This document shows, piece by piece, positions 32,523 to 40,097 of a DNA stretch of 40,097 bases. The DNA comes from an uncultured Collinsella sp. (GTDB lineage: Bacteria > Actinomycetota > Coriobacteriia > Coriobacteriales > Coriobacteriaceae). The notes beneath the pieces are model-generated. The model made no database searches. It was not told the DNA's origin and saw only the letters and a list, made by a program, of their open reading frames with translations. The stretch lies in contig UQMV01000016.1 of assembly GCA_900542315.1 (NCBI GenBank), positions 1 through 40,097 of the forward strand. The letters run 5' to 3'. Each line of letters starts with the position of its first letter. Position 1 is the stretch's first letter. The translations under genes were made by a program, and so were the position numbers.

Positions 32523-33282
32523 TCGCACCCTTCTTATCGCTGGTAACTGGAAGATGAACAACGACGTCGCCGAGGCCGCCAAGCTCGCCGACGAGCTGGC
32601 TCAGGCTCTGCCCGAGGTTCCGGCTGGCGTCGAGGTGCTCGTCTGCCCTCCGACCATCGACATCACCACGGTTCATGACCGCATTCAGGCTGCCCCCATC
32701 GCCCTCGGTGCACAGAACGTGTACTGGGAGGCCAAGGGTGCCTTCACCGGTGAGTCCTCTTGCGACATGCTCAAGTCCGCTGGCTGCACCTACTGCATCA
32801 TCGGTCACTCCGAGCGTCGTGATTACTTCCACGAGACCGATGAGGATCAGAACAAGAAGGCCAAGGCCCTCGTTGCCGCCGGTCTTGTTCCCGTCTTCTG
32901 CTGCGGCGAGTCCCTCGAGGTCCGCGAGGCTGGCACCTATGTCGAGCACGTCGTGAACCAGGTCAAGGCTGGCCTTGCTGGTCTTGAGATCACCTGCCCC
33001 AAGCAGGTCGTTGTCGCCTACGAGCCCATCTGGGCCATCGGCACCGGCAAGACCGCTACCGCCGAGGACGCTCAGGAGGTCTGCGGCGCTATCCGTGAGA
33101 CCCTCAAGGAGATGTTCGGCGAGGAGCTCGCTAACGGCATCCGCGTCCTGTACGGTGGTTCCGCTAAGCCCGGCAACATCGCCGAGCTCGTCGCCAAGCC
33201 CGACGTTGACGGCGCCCTCGTGGGTGGCGCTTCGCTCAAGGCTGCCGACTTCGCCTCTATGGTCGTCAAGGCAGGCGAGTAG
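32515..33282 (+). CDS. tpiA: triosephosphate isomerase
   Basis: TpiA interconverts dihydroxyacetone phosphate and glyceraldehyde-3-phosphate. The 255-residue TIM barrel shows Asn11 and Lys13 in GNWKMN, the catalytic His98 in IIGHSERR, the catalytic Glu170 in AYEPIWAIGTG with its flexible lid, and the phosphate-binding YGGSAKPGN. The start lies inside the end of pgk; the ribosome binding site must be within pgk (GGAGTGGAGG nearby). gpmI follows 5 bp after its stop. Confidence 0.97.
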   Translation: MPNRTLLIAGNWKMNNDVAEAAKLADELAQALPEVPAGVEVLVCPPTIDITTVHDRIQAAPIALGAQNVYWEAKGAFTGESSCDMLKSAGCTYCIIGHSERRDYFHETDEDQNKKAKALVAAGLVPVFCCGESLEVREAGTYVEHVVNQVKAGLAGLEITCPKQVVVAYEPIWAIGTGKTATAEDAQEVCGAIRETLKEMFGEELANGIRVLYGGSAKPGNIAELVAKPDVDGALVGGASLKAADFASMVVKAGE

Positions 33283-33287
33283 GACAT

Positions 33288-34841
33288 ATGGCACAGCGTC
33301 ATCTTCCTGCACTCCTGATCATCATGGATGGTTGCGGCCTGGCTCCGGCCGATGGCGAGAACGCCGTCGCCGCTGCCAAGACGCCCTTCCTTGACAGCCT
33401 GTATGAGAAGTACCCCCACACCACGCTCGGCGCTTCGGGCGAGGACGTGGGTCTTCCCGATGGCCAGATGGGTAACTCCGAGGTGGGCCACCTCAACATC
33501 GGTGCCGGCCGCATCGTGTTCCAGGAGCTTTCGCGCATCAACAATGCCATCAAGGACGGCTCCATCGCCAAGAACGAGGTTTTCGTCAAGGCTATGGACG
33601 ACGTCAAGGCTGACGGCAAGACCCTTCACCTCATGGGCCTTATGAGCCCTGGCGGTGTTCATTCTCACATGAACCACGTCGAGGCTCTGGTCAAGATGGC
33701 TGCCGAGCATGGTGTCAAGACCGTTCGCGTCCACGCCTTCATGGATGGCCGCGACGTTGACCCGCAGTCCGGTGCCGGTTACATGAGTGAGTTCTGCGCC
33801 TTCCTGGCTAAGATCTCCGAGGAGACCGGTTGCGACGCTCGCGTTGCCACCGTCTCGGGCCGTTATTGGGCCATGGACCGCGATAATCGTTGGGAGCGCA
33901 TCCAGCGCGCCTACGACGTCATGGTCAACGCGTCCGATGCCGATACCGACCCCGTTGCCGGTATCAAGGCCTACTACGAGAAGGATCCGCGCGGCGACGA
34001 GTTCGTCGAGCCCTTCGCTGCCCATAACGAAGGCATCCACGAGGGCGACGCGGCCATCTTCTTCAACTTCCGTCCCGACCGCGCCCGTCAGATGACTCGC
34101 GTGTTCACGGACAAGGAGTTCGATGGCTTTGAGCGCGAGCAGATTAAGCTTTCGCACTTTGTGACAATGACCGAGTACGACCCGACGTTTGACGTTGAGG
34201 TCGCTTTCCCCAAGACGTTCCCCGAGAACGTTCTGGCCGACGTTATCGCCGCCAATGGCCTGAAGCAGCTGCACACCGCCGAGACCGAGAAGTACGCACA
34301 CGTGACGTTCTTCCTCAACGGCGGCATCGAGGAGCCCAAGGAGGGCGAGGAGCGCGTGCTCGTCGCTTCCCCCAAGGTCGCTACCTACGATCTGCAGCCT
34401 GAGATGAGCGCTCCCGAGGTTACCGAGAAGCTCGTCGCCGCTATTAACGAGGATCGCGCTGATTTCTACATCGTGAACTTCGCGAACTGCGACATGGTTG
34501 GTCACACCGGTGTCTTCGACGCCGCCGTTAAGGCCGTCGAGGCTGTTGACGATGCCCTGTCCAAGGTTGTCCCGGCGATTCTCGCCAAGGGTGGCTTTGC
34601 GCTGATCACCGCCGACCACGGCAACGCCGACCACATGTTTGACGTTGCTTCCGACGGTTCCAAGCATCCGTTCACGGCTCACACCACCAACCGTGTGCCG
34701 TTCATCATCGTTGATGAGAAGGCCAAGCTCACCGGTATCGAGGACGGCCGTCTTTCCGATATCGCTCCGACCATGCTCACCATGGCTGGTATTGAGCCTT
34801 CCGCCGAGATGACGGGTCGCGTGCTCGCCACCGAGGCCTAA
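33288..34841 (+). CDS. gpmI: 2,3-bisphosphoglycerate-independent phosphoglycerate mutase
   Basis: This is the manganese-dependent enzyme of the alkaline-phosphatase superfamily that interconverts 3- and 2-phosphoglycerate. Asp14 in IIMDGCG and the phosphorylated Ser64 in MGNSEVGH lie at the start. The substrate domain carries HAFMDGRDV and FNFRPDRARQ, and C-terminal metal ligands appear in NCDMVGHTG and TADHGNADHM. At 517 residues the length is typical. It closes the pgk-tpiA-gpmI unit and is followed by a strong terminator. Many actinobacteria use the cofactor-dependent type instead, so the iPGM in this cluster is a useful lineage mark. Confidence 0.96.
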   Translation: MAQRHLPALLIIMDGCGLAPADGENAVAAAKTPFLDSLYEKYPHTTLGASGEDVGLPDGQMGNSEVGHLNIGAGRIVFQELSRINNAIKDGSIAKNEVFVKAMDDVKADGKTLHLMGLMSPGGVHSHMNHVEALVKMAAEHGVKTVRVHAFMDGRDVDPQSGAGYMSEFCAFLAKISEETGCDARVATVSGRYWAMDRDNRWERIQRAYDVMVNASDADTDPVAGIKAYYEKDPRGDEFVEPFAAHNEGIHEGDAAIFFNFRPDRARQMTRVFTDKEFDGFEREQIKLSHFVTMTEYDPTFDVEVAFPKTFPENVLADVIAANGLKQLHTAETEKYAHVTFFLNGGIEEPKEGEERVLVASPKVATYDLQPEMSAPEVTEKLVAAINEDRADFYIVNFANCDMVGHTGVFDAAVKAVEAVDDALSKVVPAILAKGGFALITADHGNADHMFDVASDGSKHPFTAHTTNRVPFIIVDEKAKLTGIEDGRLSDIAPTMLTMAGIEPSAEMTGRVLATEA

Positions 34842-34868
34842 GAGAAAACAAATACCGTTTTCTAGTAA

Positions 34869-34901
34869 GGGGGTTGTCCACAACCGGACAACCCCCTTTT
34901 T
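34869..34901 (+). terminator. intrinsic terminator of the pgk-tpiA-gpmI unit
   Basis: GGGGGTTGTCC (34869-34879) and GGACAACCCCC (34886-34896) form a perfect 11-bp stem with a 6-nt loop followed by five T residues. Confidence 0.95.
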
Positions 34902-34960
34902 GGTATTTCTGCCATTTCCACCCCGTCCTTGAGTGGCAGGTAGGGGAGAGCGGGGGATTG

Positions 34961-34969
34961 TGGTACAGT
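34961..34969 (+). promoter_or_regulatory. candidate extended -10 promoter of secG
   Basis: TGGTACAGT fits an extended -10 element (TGn plus TACAGT) and lies 37 nt before the secG start. No good -35 box is seen at the right distance. TAAACT at 34979-34984 is an alternative -10. Confidence 0.4.
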
Positions 34970-35005
34970 ACTGGAGTTTAAACTGTTCTATTAAGGAGCT
35001 TATCT

Positions 35006-35260
35006 ATGGGTCCGTTCCAGATTCTTCTGTTTGTCGTTTGGGCTGTCTCTGCCGTGGCGCTGACGATTCTCGTCCTGATGCATTCCGGTAAGGGCACCGG
35101 CGTTTCGGATATGATCGCTAGCTCGCTGTATAACTCCAGCTCTGCCACGGGCGTCATGGAGCAGAACCTCGACCGCCTGACCGTCATCATGGCTGTCGTG
35201 TTTGCCGTGTGCGTCGTGCTGTGCATGTTCTTCTTCCCGCAGGGCATCGTCGGCTACTAA
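35006..35260 (+). CDS. secG: preprotein translocase subunit SecG
   Basis: SecG is a small subunit of the SecYEG protein-export channel. The 84-residue protein has two hydrophobic helices (about residues 5-25 and 58-78) separated by a loop with the family's HSGKGTGVSDM-like motif (normally GKGxGLS) and a polar stretch. AAGGAG precedes the ATG. It is monocistronic between two strong terminators. Its place after tpiA/gpmI matches the conserved actinobacterial order gap-pgk-tpiA-secG, which strengthens the call for such a short protein. Confidence 0.92.
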   Translation: MGPFQILLFVVWAVSAVALTILVLMHSGKGTGVSDMIASSLYNSSSATGVMEQNLDRLTVIMAVVFAVCVVLCMFFFPQGIVGY

Positions 35261-35281
35261 GCACGAGCCGCATAAATATTC

Positions 35282-35314
35282 AAAAAGGGTCCCGTAAGTG
35301 CGGGACCCTTTTTG
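35282..35314. terminator. bidirectional-looking intrinsic terminator after secG
   Basis: AAAAAGGGTCCCG (35282-35294) pairs perfectly with CGGGACCCTTTTT (35301-35313) around a 6-nt loop. The A-tract and T-tract make it symmetric; on the plus strand it ends secG. Confidence 0.95.
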
Positions 35315-35426
35315 TTTACATATTTGTAACAGAGTCAAAATATCCTCACATACTTCGCCCAACTAAAGAAATTCTCGACCGTTAACCGGAATTAGCCCCA
35401 AATTGTGTATAAAATGCGCTACTGTA

Positions 35427-35455
35427 TTGCAAAACGTTGGTCCGTTGTGCATAAC
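35427..35455 (+). promoter_or_regulatory. candidate promoter of the second peptide transporter, with overlapping AAAACGTT
   Basis: TTGCAA (35427-35432) and CATAAC (35450-35455) are 17 nt apart. AAAACGTT (35431-35438) overlaps the end of the -35 box, as at the sialic acid operon. Another TATAAA at 35408-35413 lacks a good -35 partner. The remaining 100 bp to the start codon show nothing else definite. Confidence 0.45.
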
Positions 35456-35554
35456 CAGCCATAGCAGCGGGCGGCGTTTTGATGGTTCGGATCGGATTGT
35501 TTCGACATGTGTCCGACTGAACATTTCTTTGTCCTATCTCATAAGGAGGATGGC

Positions 35555-37231
35555 ATGGCTGATTCTATGTTCCACCAGCCCGTTATGGGTCGTCGCGCCT
35601 TTGTTGGCGGCACCCTTGCTGCGAGCTCCATGGCTTTTCTTGCCGCATGCGGCAAGAAGGGTGGCGACGCTTCCGGTTCTGAGTCCGGTTCGACGCTGAA
35701 CTTCTACATCAACAACCCGGTCTGCATCGACCCCTACAATGTCCAGGAGGACCAGGGCACTCAGGTCGAGTACCAGCTCTTTGACGCTCTGACCTCTTAT
35801 GACGCCGAGAAGGGCGAGATCGTTCCGCTGGCTTGCGAGTCCTTCGAGGCCAACGACGACGCCACCGAGTTCACCTTCAAGATCAAGAAGGCCAAGTTCC
35901 ACAACGGTGACGACGTTACCTCCAAGTCCTTCAAGCTCGGTTGGGAGCGTCTGGTCAACACCAAGTCGGCCATCGCTACCGAGTACGGCCCTTCCGAGGT
36001 CTCCTATCACCTTTCTATGGTCGAGGGCTATGACGACCTGCTTGCCGGTAACGCTACCGAGCTCAGCGGTGTTACTTGCCCCGACGATGAGACCCTCGTC
36101 GTCAAGCTGTCTTCCGCTTACGCCGACTTCCCCTTCGTCGCCTCTCACCCGGCTCTGGCCCCGGTTCCCGAGTGCGCCGAGTCCGATGTCAAGAGCTTCT
36201 ATCTTGCACCGGTCGGTAACGGCCCGTTCATGATGGACGGCAAGTGGGAGGATGGTCAGGAGATCAACCTCAAGAAGTTCGACGATTACTATGGCGACAA
36301 GGCCAAGATCGATGGCATCCACTTCCAGGTCATCAAGGACATGGAGACTGCTTACAAGGAGTTCCAGGCCGGTAACCTCGATGTCTGCGACGTTCCCGTT
36401 GCTCAGATCGATGCCGCCAAGAAGGATCGCGGCGTGTCCAAGGACGGCTACACCATGGGTGACGGCGAGCGCATGCTGCTCGGCGCCGAGCCTTCCACGT
36501 ACTATCTGACCTGCAACACCACGGCCGAGCCGTTCAACAACGCCGACCTGCGTAGGGGCATCTCCCTGGCCATCAACCGTGAGGCCATCTGCAAGACCAT
36601 CTTCAAGGGTACCCGTACCCCTGCCGACGGCATTGTTCCTCCGGGCATCGATGGCTACAAGGAGGGCGCATGGGAGTTCTGCGCCTACGATGTCGACAAG
36701 GCTAACGAGTACCTCGACAAGGTTGCTCCCGCTGGCGCTAACGGGGATCGTGGCATTAGCGTGACCCTTTCCTACAACCAGGACGGCGGTCACAAGGAGA
36801 TCATGGAGTCCATCATCGGTGACCTCGCCAAGGTTGGCGTTACCGCTGTCTCCGATACCCCTGAGTGGTCTGCCTTGCTCGAGCAGTACCAGAACTTTAA
36901 CTATCAGTTCGGTCGTCTGGGTTGGATTGCCGACTACCCGATTATGGACAACTTCCTGTATCCGCTGTTCCACTCTGATTCCCTCGGTGGCGACAACCGC
37001 TCCGGTTACAACAACCCCGAGTTCGACGCCAAGGTCGACGAGGCTCGTACTATTGTTGACGACGAGGAGCGCGTCGCTAAGATGCAGGAGGCCGATGCAA
37101 TGGTCGCTGCCGACTGCCCGGTCATCCCGGTGATGTTCTACACGCACACCATCGTCGGCTCCGATCGCATCAAGCACCTCTATGTCGATCCGCAGAAGCA
37201 CGCCGAGCTGGGTACCGCTGAGCTCGCCTAA
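35555..37231 (+). CDS. peptide ABC transporter substrate-binding lipoprotein, SBP_bac_5 family
   Basis: This is an extracytoplasmic receptor of an oligopeptide-type importer. The 558-residue protein has a twin-arginine-like MGRRAFVGG signal (Arg13-Arg14) and a lipobox LAAC with lipidated Cys32, then a Gly/Ser linker and the SBP_bac_5 domain (FKIKKAKFHNGDDVTSKSF, VGNGPFMM, INREAICKTIF). The start at 35555 follows AAGGAGGA; another ATG five bases upstream is out of frame. It is OppA-like in length and motifs and differs clearly from the first binding protein in this window. Oligopeptides are the probable ligand, as no metabolic genes lie beside it. A hairpin follows before the permease gene. 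Confidence 0.92.
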   Translation: MADSMFHQPVMGRRAFVGGTLAASSMAFLAACGKKGGDASGSESGSTLNFYINNPVCIDPYNVQEDQGTQVEYQLFDALTSYDAEKGEIVPLACESFEANDDATEFTFKIKKAKFHNGDDVTSKSFKLGWERLVNTKSAIATEYGPSEVSYHLSMVEGYDDLLAGNATELSGVTCPDDETLVVKLSSAYADFPFVASHPALAPVPECAESDVKSFYLAPVGNGPFMMDGKWEDGQEINLKKFDDYYGDKAKIDGIHFQVIKDMETAYKEFQAGNLDVCDVPVAQIDAAKKDRGVSKDGYTMGDGERMLLGAEPSTYYLTCNTTAEPFNNADLRRGISLAINREAICKTIFKGTRTPADGIVPPGIDGYKEGAWEFCAYDVDKANEYLDKVAPAGANGDRGISVTLSYNQDGGHKEIMESIIGDLAKVGVTAVSDTPEWSALLEQYQNFNYQFGRLGWIADYPIMDNFLYPLFHSDSLGGDNRSGYNNPEFDAKVDEARTIVDDEERVAKMQEADAMVAADCPVIPVMFYTHTIVGSDRIKHLYVDPQKHAELGTAELA

Positions 37232-37328
37232 GAGTTTGCAGCTTCCGTGAGGGTCAAGTATTTACGTAGACCTCATGGGAAACATACAGTTCTCCCTAAC
37301 CTGGGGTAAACTGGCTGATGGTAATTTT

Positions 37329-37356
37329 GGGATGCCGGTCTGGCGATCGGCATCCC
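37329..37356 (+). terminator. intercistronic hairpin after the second binding-protein gene
   Basis: GGGATGCCG (37329-37337) and CGGCATCCC (37348-37356) form a perfect 9-bp stem with a 10-nt loop and only ATTT after it. As in the first transporter operon, it probably lowers permease expression relative to the binding protein. Confidence 0.65.
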
Positions 37357-37387
37357 ATTTAGGTTAATCCCTAGATAGGGGAGTGGT

Positions 37388-38425
37388 ATGGGTAAGTACA
37401 TCGTTAAACGTGTGCTTCAGTTCATCCCGGTATTTTTGGGCGTTACGCTGATTCTGTTCGCTCTTCAGAATATCGTGCCGGGAGATCCGATCAAGCTGAT
37501 CGGTGGAGACAAGGCTCTGTCCCCCGAGGTGGAGCTTCAGCTTCGCGTCCGCTATCACCTGGTCCAGTCGGACGAGGACGGCAACGCGATCCTTGACGAG
37601 AACGGCGACCCCGTTCAAACGTCGCTCGTGGACCGTTACTTGTATTACATGAACGGCCTGCTTCATGGCGATCTGGGCAATTCGTATCAGCGCAAGCTGC
37701 CGGTTACGGAAATCTTTGCCCAGAAGTATCCGTATACGGTCAAACTTGCCGCGTGCGCCATCGTGCTCGAGGCAATTATGGGTATCGGTGCGGGTATCAT
37801 TTCGGCGGTAAAGCGTTATTCCTTCTGGGATATTTTGGTAACGCTCACCACGTCGATCCTCGTTGCGGTCCCGGCCTTCTGGCTCGGTATGTTGCTGCAG
37901 CTGTTCTTTGGCGTCATCCTCAAGGACGCTACGGGCGGTGCAATCTCCATGCCGATCTCGGGTGCCGGCGGTTCCAGCTCTCAGTATCAGGATTGGATGC
38001 ACTATGTGCTCCCGACCATTACGCTGGCTTCGGTTTCGACCGCTTATGCCGCCCGCATTATGCGCTCGCAGCTGCTTGACGTCATGAACCAGGATTACAT
38101 CCGTACGGCAAAGGCCAAGGGTCTCTCCAATCGCGCGATCATCGTCAAGCATGCGCTTAAGAATGCACTCATCCCCGTCGTTACCTATATTGGTGTCGAC
38201 TTTGGTGGCATGCTTTCGGGCGCCATCCTGACCGAGACGGTCTTTAACTGGCCCGGTATCGGCTATGAGGTCTATCGCGCCATTAGCATGCGTGACTGGC
38301 CCATCGTTATGGGCGGCGTTACGCTCATCGTTGTCGTCGTCATGGTGATCAACCTGCTCGTCGACATTAGCTATGCATTCCTCGACCCGCGCATCCGCCT
38401 TGGCGGTCCGTCGGATAAGGCCTAA
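37388..38425 (+). CDS. peptide ABC transporter permease, OppB type
   Basis: The 345-residue permease has an N-terminal helix (IPVFLGVTLILFALQNIVPGDP), five more helices and the cytoplasmic EAA loop (DVMNQDYIRTAKAKGLSNRAI) that binds the ATPase. The loop after the first helix carries an extra Asp/Asn/Gly-rich stretch (DEDGNAILDENGDP, residues 62-75) not usual in OppB, and there is a second Gly/Ser-rich insertion (GGAISMPISGAGGSSSQ) in a later external loop. The start follows AGGGGAG. It is the first membrane gene after the hairpin and is followed closely by the OppC-type gene. Confidence 0.93.
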   Translation: MGKYIVKRVLQFIPVFLGVTLILFALQNIVPGDPIKLIGGDKALSPEVELQLRVRYHLVQSDEDGNAILDENGDPVQTSLVDRYLYYMNGLLHGDLGNSYQRKLPVTEIFAQKYPYTVKLAACAIVLEAIMGIGAGIISAVKRYSFWDILVTLTTSILVAVPAFWLGMLLQLFFGVILKDATGGAISMPISGAGGSSSQYQDWMHYVLPTITLASVSTAYAARIMRSQLLDVMNQDYIRTAKAKGLSNRAIIVKHALKNALIPVVTYIGVDFGGMLSGAILTETVFNWPGIGYEVYRAISMRDWPIVMGGVTLIVVVVMVINLLVDISYAFLDPRIRLGGPSDKA

Positions 38426-38439
38426 GGGAGGTACGTCTC

Positions 38440-39375
38440 ATGCAGGAAACTGATTCTCAGTCTCAGGAGCAGGCTACCGCCACCAAGGCCGCATCTGCTC
38501 CCGCCAAGTCCCGCACGCTGTGGGGCGACGCTTTTAAGCGTCTTCGCAAGAACAAGCTCGCCGTTATCGGTGTCTGCTGGATCATCATCGTCGTTTTGGT
38601 TGCCCTGACCGCAGATCTGTGGGCTAAGCCCTGGCTCGGTTCGCCGACGGCTTCCGACTCGACCACCATGGCCGAGACGTCGCTGTTGGCTCCGTGTGCA
38701 GAGCACCCGTTTGGCACCGACGCCCTTGGTCGCGACATTCTCGTCCGCGTTATCTACGGTGCGCGCGTTTCGCTGTCTGTCGGAATTATGGCCACCGCGA
38801 TTTCCACGCTGATCGGTCTGGTCATGGGTGCTCTGGCCGGTTTCTACGGCGGCATCTGGGATACGATCATCATGCGCTGTGCGGACATCTTCCTGGCGTT
38901 CCCGTACGTGCTGTTCGTTGTCGCCATGATCGCCGTTATCGGCCGCGGTCTTCAGAACGTCTTTATCGCCATCGGTATTCTCGGCTGGCCTTCGATTGCG
39001 CGCGTCTTCCGCTCTGCGATCTTGACCGTCAAGGAAAACGACTATGTTGATGCTGCGCGCGCGATGGGTGCATCTGATGCTCGTATCGTCGTGCGTCACA
39101 TCTTCCCGAACTCCGTCGCCTCCATCGTGGTCTACGCGACCATGAACATTGGTGGCGCCATCCTGACCGAGTCTGCTCTGTCCTTCCTCGGCATGGGCGT
39201 TATTCCGCCTACGCCTTCGTGGGGCTCCATGATTCAGGACGGTCAGCAGTATCTGCTGACTGCTCCCTGGATGATGATCATGCCCGGTCTGGCAATTCTC
39301 TCGACGGTGCTCGCCTTCACCCTGCTGGGTGACGGTTTGCGCGACGCCCTCGACGTCAAGATGAAGGACGCATAA
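38440..39375 (+). CDS. peptide ABC transporter permease, OppC type
   Basis: The 311-residue second membrane subunit has a polar N-terminal tail, a first helix (LAVIGVCWIIIVVLVALTADLW), the HPFGTDALGRDILVRVIYGAR motif diagnostic of OppC/DppC permeases, and an EAA loop (ENDYVDAARAMGASDARIV). Unlike the corresponding protein in the sialic acid operon, it is a stand-alone permease with no fused ATPase. The ATG at 38440 follows AAGGGAGG, 14 bp after the OppB stop. Confidence 0.94.
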   Translation: MQETDSQSQEQATATKAASAPAKSRTLWGDAFKRLRKNKLAVIGVCWIIIVVLVALTADLWAKPWLGSPTASDSTTMAETSLLAPCAEHPFGTDALGRDILVRVIYGARVSLSVGIMATAISTLIGLVMGALAGFYGGIWDTIIMRCADIFLAFPYVLFVVAMIAVIGRGLQNVFIAIGILGWPSIARVFRSAILTVKENDYVDAARAMGASDARIVVRHIFPNSVASIVVYATMNIGGAILTESALSFLGMGVIPPTPSWGSMIQDGQQYLLTAPWMMIMPGLAILSTVLAFTLLGDGLRDALDVKMKDA

Positions 39376-39377
39376 GG

Positions 39378-40097
39378 ATGAAGAAGAACAAGAACTATGT
39401 GGACCTGAAGGACCAGCCGGTTCCCGAGGGCCAGCATCTGCTCGAGGTCGATGACCTTAAGATGTATTTCCATACCGAGGACGGCGTCGTTCGCGCTGTC
39501 GACGGTGTGTCCTACACGCTCGATCGCGGCGAGACCCTGGGTGTCGTCGGTGAGTCCGGCTCCGGTAAGTCCGTGACCGCCATGACCATCATGGGCCTTA
39601 TCTCGATGCCTCCGGGAAAGATTGAGGGTGGCGACGTTCGCTATCGCGGTCGTTCTATCCTCGAGATGACCGAGGAAGAGATGCAGCACATTCGCGGTAA
39701 CGATATCGCGATGATCTTCCAGGATCCTATGACCTCCTTGAACCCGGTCTATAAGATCGGCAAGCAGGTAGGCGAGGGTCTTCGTCTGCACCGTGGCTAC
39801 TCCAAGCAGGAGGCGCTCAAGCGCGCCACCGAGCTTTTGGACCTCGTTGGCATTCCCGAGCCCGAGAAGCGCGTCAATGAGTATCCGCACCAGTTCTCTG
39901 GCGGTATGCGTCAGCGCGTCATGATCGCTATGGCTCTTGCCTGCGACCCCGATATTCTGATTGCCGACGAGCCCACGACTGCCTTGGACGTTACCATTCA
40001 GGCGCAGATTATTGAGCTTATGCAGGAAATGCAGGAGAAGAACGGCAACGCCATCATCATGATCACCCATGACCTGGGCGTTGTCGCCGATATGGCT
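39378..40097 (+). CDS. peptide ABC transporter ATPase, OppD type (partial, runs off the window)
   Basis: The frame starts at ATG 39378 behind AAGG, two bases after the OppC stop, and remains open for 240 codons to the window end. Visible parts are Walker A GESGSGKS (58-65), Q-loop MIFQDPMTSLNP, signature FSGGMRQRV, Walker B ILIADEPTTALD and the switch His in MITHDLGVV. The missing 3' part should carry the C-terminal peptide-transporter extension, and an OppF-type gene is expected next. Confidence 0.93.
   Translation, partial: MKKNKNYVDLKDQPVPEGQHLLEVDDLKMYFHTEDGVVRAVDGVSYTLDRGETLGVVGESGSGKSVTAMTIMGLISMPPGKIEGGDVRYRGRSILEMTEEEMQHIRGNDIAMIFQDPMTSLNPVYKIGKQVGEGLRLHRGYSKQEALKRATELLDLVGIPEPEKRVNEYPHQFSGGMRQRVMIAMALACDPDILIADEPTTALDVTIQAQIIELMQEMQEKNGNAIIMITHDLGVVADMA

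Noticed and set aside
30118..37201. Several long minus-strand open frames opposite gap, pgk, tpiA, gpmI and the second receptor gene
   Set aside because: Each lies exactly over a well-identified plus-strand gene, reads as Val/Gly/Asp/Leu-rich sequence, and has no ribosome binding site or recognisable motif.
1..40097. CRISPR arrays, tRNA genes, insertion sequences, prophage or restriction-modification genes
   Set aside because: No regularly spaced repeats, cloverleaf sequences, transposase, integrase or nuclease-system motifs were found on either strand by reading.

Overview
The window looks like a chromosomal segment of a gut actinobacterium of the class Coriobacteriia, most likely Collinsella or a close relative. 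This is inferred from the GC-rich coding sequence, actinobacterial gene order (coaE-uvrB; uvrC, rapZ, whiA, gap, pgk, tpiA, secG), strong AGGAG-type ribosome binding sites and twin-arginine-type lipoproteins. No 16S gene or other direct taxonomic marker is present. I see no tRNA, rRNA, CRISPR array, insertion sequence or phage gene.

Region 1 (1-17223) is housekeeping. On the plus strand lie coaE, a small lytic transglycosylase, uvrB, then uvrA, a YbaK-type Cys-tRNA(Pro) deacylase, murJ and uvrC. All three subunits of the UvrABC nucleotide-excision repair nuclease therefore lie within about 16 kb on one strand, and a LexA-like box precedes uvrA. Four minus-strand genes interrupt them: an Mrp-type Fe-S carrier ATPase, two flavoproteins (HI0933/BaiN-like and COG2509-like) and an LtaS/MdoB-like phosphoglycerol transferase.

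Region 2 (17224-28017) is the accessory part and the most interesting. A promoter region with operator-like palindromes leads into a lipoprotein, a permease, a permease-ATPase fusion and an ATPase of the peptide/nickel ABC family. These are followed by a CE7/AXE1-type esterase, a degenerate partner that has lost its nucleophile, a NanA-type lyase, a NanK-type ROK kinase and NanE. Together they predict uptake of sialic acid (possibly O-acetylated), deacetylation, cleavage to ManNAc and pyruvate, phosphorylation, and epimerisation to GlcNAc-6-phosphate. Several gene boundaries carry large palindromes, including a 98-bp nested inverted repeat between nanK and nanE. The block sits between uvrC and rapZ, genes that are close neighbours in many actinobacteria.

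Region 3 (28069-35314) holds rapZ-whiA (with yvcK absent from between them), then lower glycolysis (gap, pgk, tpiA, gpmI) and secG, punctuated by strong intrinsic terminators. Region 4 (35315-40097) is a second, conventional peptide-type ABC transporter: lipoprotein, two permeases and an ATPase cut off by the window end.
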